Shown: positions 6,139-10,000 of the stretch, piece by piece | Numbering within the stretch: position 1 is the stretch's first letter | Layout of the letters: the number at the start of each line of letters is the position of its first letter | From: Asticcacaulis sp. | Lineage (GTDB): Bacteria; Pseudomonadota; Alphaproteobacteria; Caulobacterales; Caulobacteraceae | DNA length: 10,000 nt | Direction: 5' to 3' | Assembly (NCBI RefSeq): GCF_020217185.1 | Contig: NZ_JAIWNX010000066.1 | Span: 1 to 10,000 of the forward strand | Program-made: the position numbers and the translations under genes | Notes under the pieces: generated by a model | What the model was told of the DNA's origin: nothing | What the model saw: the letters and a program-made list of their open reading frames with translations, nothing else | Databases searched by the model: none

Positions 6139-7299
6139 TCATGTAAGCAGAGAGCGGTAGATATCAAGGGTTGCCGCGCACATGGTTTCCAGGCTGAAAC
6201 GCTCATGCACCCGCGCCCGACCGGCGGCCCCCATGACGGCGCGCGCCGGGGCGGAGGTCAGGGCCGCCACGCGCATGGCGTCGGCCCAGGCCGTGACATC
6301 GCCGGGCGTCACCAGCCAGCCACTCACCGCGTCCTCGACCGTTTCCGCCGTCGCGCCGTGTTTAGCCGCCAGCACCGGGCGGCCCATAGCCTGCGGCTCG
6401 ACCGCCGTGCGCCCGAAGGCCTCCGGTTCCAGCGACGGCGCCAGCGCGAAATCGCACAAGCTGTAGGCGGCGGGCATGTCGGAACAGTGCCCCACGATCT
6501 TTACCTGTACCTCAAGTCCGAGACCAGCGGCCAGCGCGCGCAATTCTTGTGTATAGTCGCTGCGCCCCTGATCGTCGCCGGCAAGGATCAGTTGCACATC
6601 GCTGCGCTCCAGCCCCTTCAACGCCTCTATGACGAGCGTCTGCCCCTTCCAGCGCGTGAGGCGTCCGGCCAGCAGAAAGCGCGTGCGGCCATCACCACGG
6701 TCAATACCCCAGCCTTGCGCCAGCTTATCCTTGCGCGCCTCATCCACCGCACCCGGATCAAACTTTCTGAGGTCCACACCGCGCGGCACGGCGATAACCT
6801 TTGCCGGGTCGAGGTCGTATTCGCGCAGCACGTGGTCGCGCGTATAGTCGGAATTGGCGATTACCACGTCCGCCGTGGTCATGCGCCCGTTGTACCAGCG
6901 CTTGAACGCCGACCCGGCCTTGTAGATACCGTGATAGGTGGTGACGGTCTTCACGCCTTCGGCCTTCGCGGCGGGCAGCACCGACAGCGCCGGGGCGCGC
7001 GAACGCACATGCACGATGTCCGGCTTCTCTTTGCGGATCAGCGCCCGCAGCGCGTAGTAGTTCTTGAACTGCACATAGGGGTTTTTGGAATGCACGGGCA
7101 GGAGCACAACCACCGCGCCGATCTGTTTCAGATAGCCCTCAAGCCGTCCACCCTTTGAGACCACTATGGCCCGCCCCCCGGCCTCGATCACCGCGCGCGC
7201 CACATCCACCACGGTCTGTTCCACGCCGCCGGTATCCAGCTCCGGCACGACCTGCATCACGGTATAGGGGAAGGATAAAGGAGAGGATATTGGGGGCAT
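6139..7299 (-). CDS. Glycosyltransferase family 4 (GT-B fold)
   Basis: A retaining GT-B enzyme of 386 residues that would transfer a sugar from a nucleotide-sugar donor, probably onto a cell-surface glycan or lipopolysaccharide. The N-terminal half has the first strand and glycine loop YTVMQVVPELDTGGVEQ (12-28), HVRSRAP (97-103) and TYHG (121-124). The C-terminal donor-binding half has AGRLTRWKG (211-219, with R213 and K218 that contact donor phosphate in the family), LAGDD (239-243) and the E-x7-E motif (E293-E301, EAFGRTAVE). No membrane segment is seen, consistent with a peripheral cytoplasmic enzyme. The ATG at 7297-7299 is preferred because it precedes the first strand by ten residues. 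A longer start (GTG 7350) would overlap the divergent hydrolase, and ATG 7257 would cut the first strand. There is no clear ribosome site. Donor and acceptor are unknown. Confidence 0.92.
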   Translation of the reverse strand: MPPISSPLSFPYTVMQVVPELDTGGVEQTVVDVARAVIEAGGRAIVVSKGGRLEGYLKQIGAVVVLLPVHSKNPYVQFKNYYALRALIRKEKPDIVHVRSRAPALSVLPAAKAEGVKTVTTYHGIYKAGSAFKRWYNGRMTTADVVIANSDYTRDHVLREYDLDPAKVIAVPRGVDLRKFDPGAVDEARKDKLAQGWGIDRGDGRTRFLLAGRLTRWKGQTLVIEALKGLERSDVQLILAGDDQGRSDYTQELRALAAGLGLEVQVKIVGHCSDMPAAYSLCDFALAPSLEPEAFGRTAVEPQAMGRPVLAAKHGATAETVEDAVSGWLVTPGDVTAWADAMRVAALTSAPARAVMGAAGRARVHERFSLETMCAATLDIYRSLLT

Positions 7300-7339
7300 A
7301 AGCGCTTGTTCGAGAGGCTCCGGGCAATTAAGGCTTATG
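7297..7339. repeat. Inverted heptamers carrying the two divergent start codons
   Basis: CATAAGC (7297-7303) and GCTTATG (7333-7339) are exact inverse copies 29 bases apart. Each contains an ATG: the glycosyltransferase start on the minus strand and the first possible hydrolase start on the plus strand. AAGCGCTT (7300-7307), itself a palindrome, overlaps the left copy. Confidence 0.4.
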
Positions 7340-7342
7340 CGC

Positions 7343-8107
7343 ATGAGCACCGAGCCAAATCAAGACAGCACGCAGTTTCTCAACGACTCCCTCGCCTACC
7401 GCCACGTCAGAGGCGAAGGGCCAACGGTCCTGTGGCTGGGCGGCTTTAAATCGGACATGACCGGTTCAAAAGCCGAAGCGCTGGCGCAGACAGCGCGCAC
7501 CGAAGGCTGGGATTTCCTGCGATTTGACTATGCCGCGCACGGCGAAAGCCCCGGTCGCTGGGAAGACGCCCGCGTCGGCCAGTGGCGGCAGAATGTGCAT
7601 GACGTTGTCGATCACCTGACCGCCGGACCTCTGCTGATCATCGGCTCCAGCATGGGCGGCTGGATGGCGTCGTTGCTGATGCGCGACCGTCCGGAACGGG
7701 TGAAGGCCGCCGTCCTGATCGCTCCCGCCCCCGATTTTACCACCGAACTCATGCTGCCGTCCCTGTCGCCCGAAGACCGGCGGTCGCTGGAGATTTCCGG
7801 TTTTTTTCATCTGCGCGGCTACGACTACGACGTGCCCATGTCGCAGGCCTTTTTCGATGAGGCACTCGACCACCGGATGCTGGATCAGCCACTTGTCTTC
7901 GACGGCCCGGTGCGCATCCTGCACGGCCTTGCAGACGAAGTGGTCCCGTGGCCGCACGGCCTGAGACTGGCGCAGCACATATCGTCAAATGACGTGACGC
8001 TGGAACTGATCAAGGGGGGTGATCACCGCCTGTCCAGCCCGGCCGATCTGCGGCGGCTGGTCGATACGGTGCGGGGGTTGCGCAAAGGTTTACTTAACCC
8101 ACTGTGA
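7343..8107 (+). CDS. Alpha/beta hydrolase, ABHD10-like serine esterase/thioesterase
   Basis: A serine hydrolase of 254 residues. From the chosen start, the nucleophile elbow is GSSMGG (S103), the acid is in HGLADEVVPW (D198) and the histidine in GGDHRLSSP (H228), the normal order for the fold. The oxyanion-side loop is WLGGFKSDMTGSKA (31-44) and the strand before the nucleophile carries RFDYAAHGESPG (60-71). These blocks, with GxWRxNVHDVVDHL and the DE-VVPW acid loop, resemble the mammalian mitochondrial ABHD10 family (acyl-protein thioesterase, acyl-glucuronide esterase). That resemblance is from memory and does not fix the substrate. AAGG (7330-7333) lies 9 bases before ATG 7343 but only 3 before ATG 7337, which would add two residues. 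There is no signal peptide, so it is cytoplasmic. Its last 18 bases overlap the end of the convergent amidase gene. Confidence 0.9.
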   Translation: MSTEPNQDSTQFLNDSLAYRHVRGEGPTVLWLGGFKSDMTGSKAEALAQTARTEGWDFLRFDYAAHGESPGRWEDARVGQWRQNVHDVVDHLTAGPLLIIGSSMGGWMASLLMRDRPERVKAAVLIAPAPDFTTELMLPSLSPEDRRSLEISGFFHLRGYDYDVPMSQAFFDEALDHRMLDQPLVFDGPVRILHGLADEVVPWPHGLRLAQHISSNDVTLELIKGGDHRLSSPADLRRLVDTVRGLRKGLLNPL

Positions 8108-8926
8108 ATGTACCCAGCCTGTCAGATCATCGTTGCCGTTGGCGTCCACGACGGCGACCTGCCACCAAAGACCATCACTGGCCAACAGGCGTAGAGCCTG
8201 CCCGTTCGGCAAGAGCGCCAGTCGCTGGTGGTCAATACCGGGACCGACGCGCAGCGAAAGTCCATTTTGGGCCGTCACCTCGTAAAGAGGTGCCTGTGTT
8301 GTATGGCGACCAAAAATCCTGGCTCGAAAGCGGTTCATGTCAAACGCCGGGCCGGGGTCCTGCTTGCGGCCGGGGGCAATATCTTCATGCCCCAGAACAT
8401 GGTCTTCGCTAATACCGTAATGAGCAACGATGGCACTGGCGGCCAGACACACCGCCTGCCATTGCGCTTCATCATAAATTTCCCAGCCATGGGATTTCGT
8501 CACATCGAAATTCTTATGTCGGGCGACCAGCACACGGCTGTCTGGGACAGGGGTGCCCGTGTAACTTGTCCAGTTACCCGGCGCGCCTCTTAACAAACCC
8601 CAATTGACGATTTCGATACCGACCGAACAGCTATTGAGGCCGGTTACAGTCCCATAGCTGGATTTTCCGGCGTGCCAAGCCACCTGATTGAACGGCACCA
8701 TCTGGGTAATGTCGCCTGTGTGCCCGATGACCAGATGCGCTGACGCCTTGGCGTCCGGTCGGCGGAACCAGCTCACAGCCCCATCCGATGTCCCCCCTGC
8801 CGTGTAATGAATGATCAAAAACTGCGGCGCACCCGTTTCCAGCACGCCCCCCACATTCGGTGACGCCACGAAGGGCACAGAAGCCCCGCCATCTCCGAGC
8901 AGGCGATGATTGGTATTGATTCGCAT
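8090..8926 (-). CDS. N-acetylmuramoyl-L-alanine amidase (Amidase_2) with C-terminal SH3 domain
   Basis: This zinc enzyme would cut the bond between N-acetylmuramic acid and L-alanine in peptidoglycan. The 278 residues contain an AmpD/AmiD-type Amidase_2 domain (about 30-200): zinc ligands H40 (in IIHYTAGG), H180 and D190 (in LGHEDIAPGRKQDPG), plus catalytic candidates E105 (in VGIEIVNWG) and K188. The H-x9-D spacing and the lysine two before the aspartate match AmpD. Residues 215-277 form a bacterial SH3 domain (LYEV...LSLRVGPG...WWQVAVV...GWVHSQWV), usually a wall-binding module. No signal peptide or lipobox is visible at the N-terminus, which is odd for an enzyme with a wall-binding module. 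The start at 8926 is supported by GGGAGGGAGGAG with AGGAG about 6-7 bases upstream. Recycling, endolysin-like and signal-independent export roles are all possible. Confidence 0.92.
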   Translation of the reverse strand: MRINTNHRLLGDGGASVPFVASPNVGGVLETGAPQFLIIHYTAGGTSDGAVSWFRRPDAKASAHLVIGHTGDITQMVPFNQVAWHAGKSSYGTVTGLNSCSVGIEIVNWGLLRGAPGNWTSYTGTPVPDSRVLVARHKNFDVTKSHGWEIYDEAQWQAVCLAASAIVAHYGISEDHVLGHEDIAPGRKQDPGPAFDMNRFRARIFGRHTTQAPLYEVTAQNGLSLRVGPGIDHQRLALLPNGQALRLLASDGLWWQVAVVDANGNDDLTGWVHSQWVK

Positions 8927-8976
8927 GAAAGTCTCCTCCCTCCCGACAAGACAGCAACAGCATAGGCACAGAATGG

Positions 8977-9005
8977 GAAAAATACAATCATGAGGCGTAT
9001 TTTTC
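8977..9005. repeat. AT-rich 9-base inverted repeat between divergent amidase and GGT genes
   Basis: GAAAAATAC (8977-8985) and GTATTTTTC (8997-9005) are perfect inverse copies with an 11-base spacer that contains TCATGA. The repeat lies in the 154-base divergent intergenic region, 51 bases from the amidase start and 76 from the GGT start, where an operator would be expected. No clear -10/-35 pair was recognised on either strand there. Confidence 0.55.
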
Positions 9006-9080
9006 TTCGATTCAAGACAATGCTTATTGCCAGTTCATGAATTCCGGCCCCAGATGCTCATCGCCACAAGGAGTTTGCCC

Positions 9081-10000
9081 ATGCACCGCCGATCCTTCTT
9101 TGCCGCCCTGCCCGCCCTCGCCGCCAGTCCGGCTCTGGCGCTGGCCCCACTGCACGGCGGCGACCGCATCACCGGAGCCAAATTCGCCGGGCGTTCGACC
9201 GTCTGGGGCACGCAAGGGGCCGCCGCCACGGCACACCCGCTGGCCAGCCTGATTGGCATAGATATCCTGCGTCAGGGCGGATCGGCCATCGACGCCGCCA
9301 TCGCCATCAATGCGGCGCTCGGCTTCCTTGAGCCTATTGCCTGCGGCATAGGCGGGGATGCCTATGTGATGCTGTGGGACCCGGCACAGAAGACGGTGGT
9401 GGGCTTTAACGGATCGGGCCGCTCGCCCAAGGGCATGAGCCTCGACTATGTCCGCTCAAAAGCCAAGAACGGCCACATCCCGTCGTGGGGCAGCGTGTCG
9501 GTCTCCGTGCCTGGCGCGGTGGACACCTGGGGGCAGATGCACGCCCGCTATGGCAAGCTGAAATTCGCCGATGTGCTGGCGCCGGCCATCGCCCTGTGTG
9601 AACGCGGTATGCCGGTGGCCCAGACCATCGCCTTTTATCTCAACGCCAGCTACCGGCGCTTTACCAACCCCGACGCGGGCATTGAGGAGGTGCAGAACTT
9701 CCTGAAGGTTTACGCGCCGAACGGGCGCACCCCGCGCGAAGGCGAAATCTTCAGCAACCCGGACCTTGGCCGCACCTATCGCTATATTGCCGAAAACGGC
9801 GCACGCAGCTTCTATGAGGGGCAGATCGCCGACACCATCGACGCCTATTTCCGTCGCATCGGCGGGCACCTGCGCAAATCAGACCTGATGGCGCATCACG
9901 GTGAAGACACGACACCGCTGAAAACCACCTATCGCGGCGTAGAGGTGCTGGGGCTGGGGGCCAATACGCAGGGCCTGTCCACGCTTCAGATGATGAACAT
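9081..10000 (+). CDS. Gamma-glutamyltransferase, secreted, C-terminal part outside window
   Basis: GGT cleaves gamma-glutamyl bonds, for example in glutathione, and matures by self-cleavage into a large and a small subunit in the periplasm. The 306 visible residues are most of the large subunit. MHRRSFFAALPALAASPALA is an export signal with a twin-arginine-like R-R-S-F-F start, so Tat or Sec export is possible. Then come TAHPLAS (50-56), ILRQGGSAIDAAIA (62-75), the glycine-rich EPIACGIGGDAYVMLWD (84-100), NGSGRSP with R114 (family substrate-carboxylate arginine) and VPGAVDTW (143-150). The nucleophile threonine of the small subunit lies beyond the right edge, so activity cannot be judged. AAGGAG lies 7 bases before the ATG. 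The gene is divergent from the amidase. Confidence 0.93.
   Translation, partial: MHRRSFFAALPALAASPALALAPLHGGDRITGAKFAGRSTVWGTQGAAATAHPLASLIGIDILRQGGSAIDAAIAINAALGFLEPIACGIGGDAYVMLWDPAQKTVVGFNGSGRSPKGMSLDYVRSKAKNGHIPSWGSVSVSVPGAVDTWGQMHARYGKLKFADVLAPAIALCERGMPVAQTIAFYLNASYRRFTNPDAGIEEVQNFLKVYAPNGRTPREGEIFSNPDLGRTYRYIAENGARSFYEGQIADTIDAYFRRIGGHLRKSDLMAHHGEDTTPLKTTYRGVEVLGLGANTQGLSTLQMMN

Noticed and set aside
6079..7158. Plus-strand open frame of 359 codons
   Set aside because: It is antisense to the glycosyltransferase gene, which has complete GT-B motifs. Its composition is rich in H, R and Q, as in shadow frames.
7300..7350. Longer glycosyltransferase start at GTG 7350
   Set aside because: It would overlap the divergent hydrolase start, and the extra residues have no family counterpart.
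8959..9020. Possible sigma-70 promoter for the amidase on the minus strand (TTGAAT or TTGTCT as -35)
   Set aside because: No -10-like box falls at the right spacing.
9456..9869. Minus-strand open frame of 137 codons within the GGT gene
   Set aside because: It is a shadow of the gamma-glutamyltransferase coding frame, whose motifs are clear on the plus strand.

Overview
The window looks like ordinary chromosome from an alphaproteobacterium, most likely in or near the Caulobacterales. The evidence is a GC-rich sequence, an infC whose protein begins M/I-R-R-P before the K-D-G-P-R block and seems to use an AUU start, and housekeeping genes of alphaproteobacterial type. Genus and species cannot be fixed from the sequence alone. 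Nine complete genes and two edge-truncated genes cover almost everything; no gap exceeds 300 bases, and I see no tRNA, rRNA, CRISPR, insertion sequence or prophage block.

Layout from left to right. (1) 1-727, minus: a long-chain polyprenyl diphosphate synthase (ispB type, quinone side chain), cut by the left edge and starting at a TTG. (2) 893-1627, plus: an N6-adenine tRNA methyltransferase of the TrmN6/YfiC family, divergent from ispB. (3) 1628-2220, minus: a two-gene DUF433/DUF5615 module, a predicted antitoxin and PIN-like toxin pair with an ATGA overlap. It is clearly less GC-rich than its neighbours. (4) 2334-4913, minus: the disaggregase ClpB, with an RpoH-type heat-shock promoter upstream and a strong intrinsic terminator downstream. 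(5) 5043-5390, minus: a small Cupin_3 (DUF861) protein directly behind the infC terminator. (6) 5465-5998, minus: translation initiation factor IF3, with a good sigma-70 promoter and a probable AUU start. (7) 6139-7299, minus: a GT-B family 4 glycosyltransferase. (8) 7343-8107, plus: an ABHD10-like serine hydrolase. (9) 8090-8926, minus: an Amidase_2 plus SH3 peptidoglycan amidase whose 3' end overlaps the hydrolase. (10) 9081 to the right edge, plus: the large-subunit part of a secreted gamma-glutamyltransferase.

The genes do not form one pathway. They are mostly single-gene transcription units: stress protein folding (clpB), translation (infC, tRNA methylation), quinone biosynthesis (ispB), and envelope or periplasmic functions (glycosyltransferase, amidase, GGT). 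The only clear multi-gene operon is the toxin-antitoxin pair. The compact control signals are the most informative part: abutting or overlapping convergent stops, a terminator shared with a downstream promoter region, a terminator pressed against the cupin ribosome site, and divergent start sites 40 bases apart. I did not find a convincing new multi-gene system. The closest candidate is the DUF433/DUF5615 module, a known type of predicted toxin-antitoxin pair.
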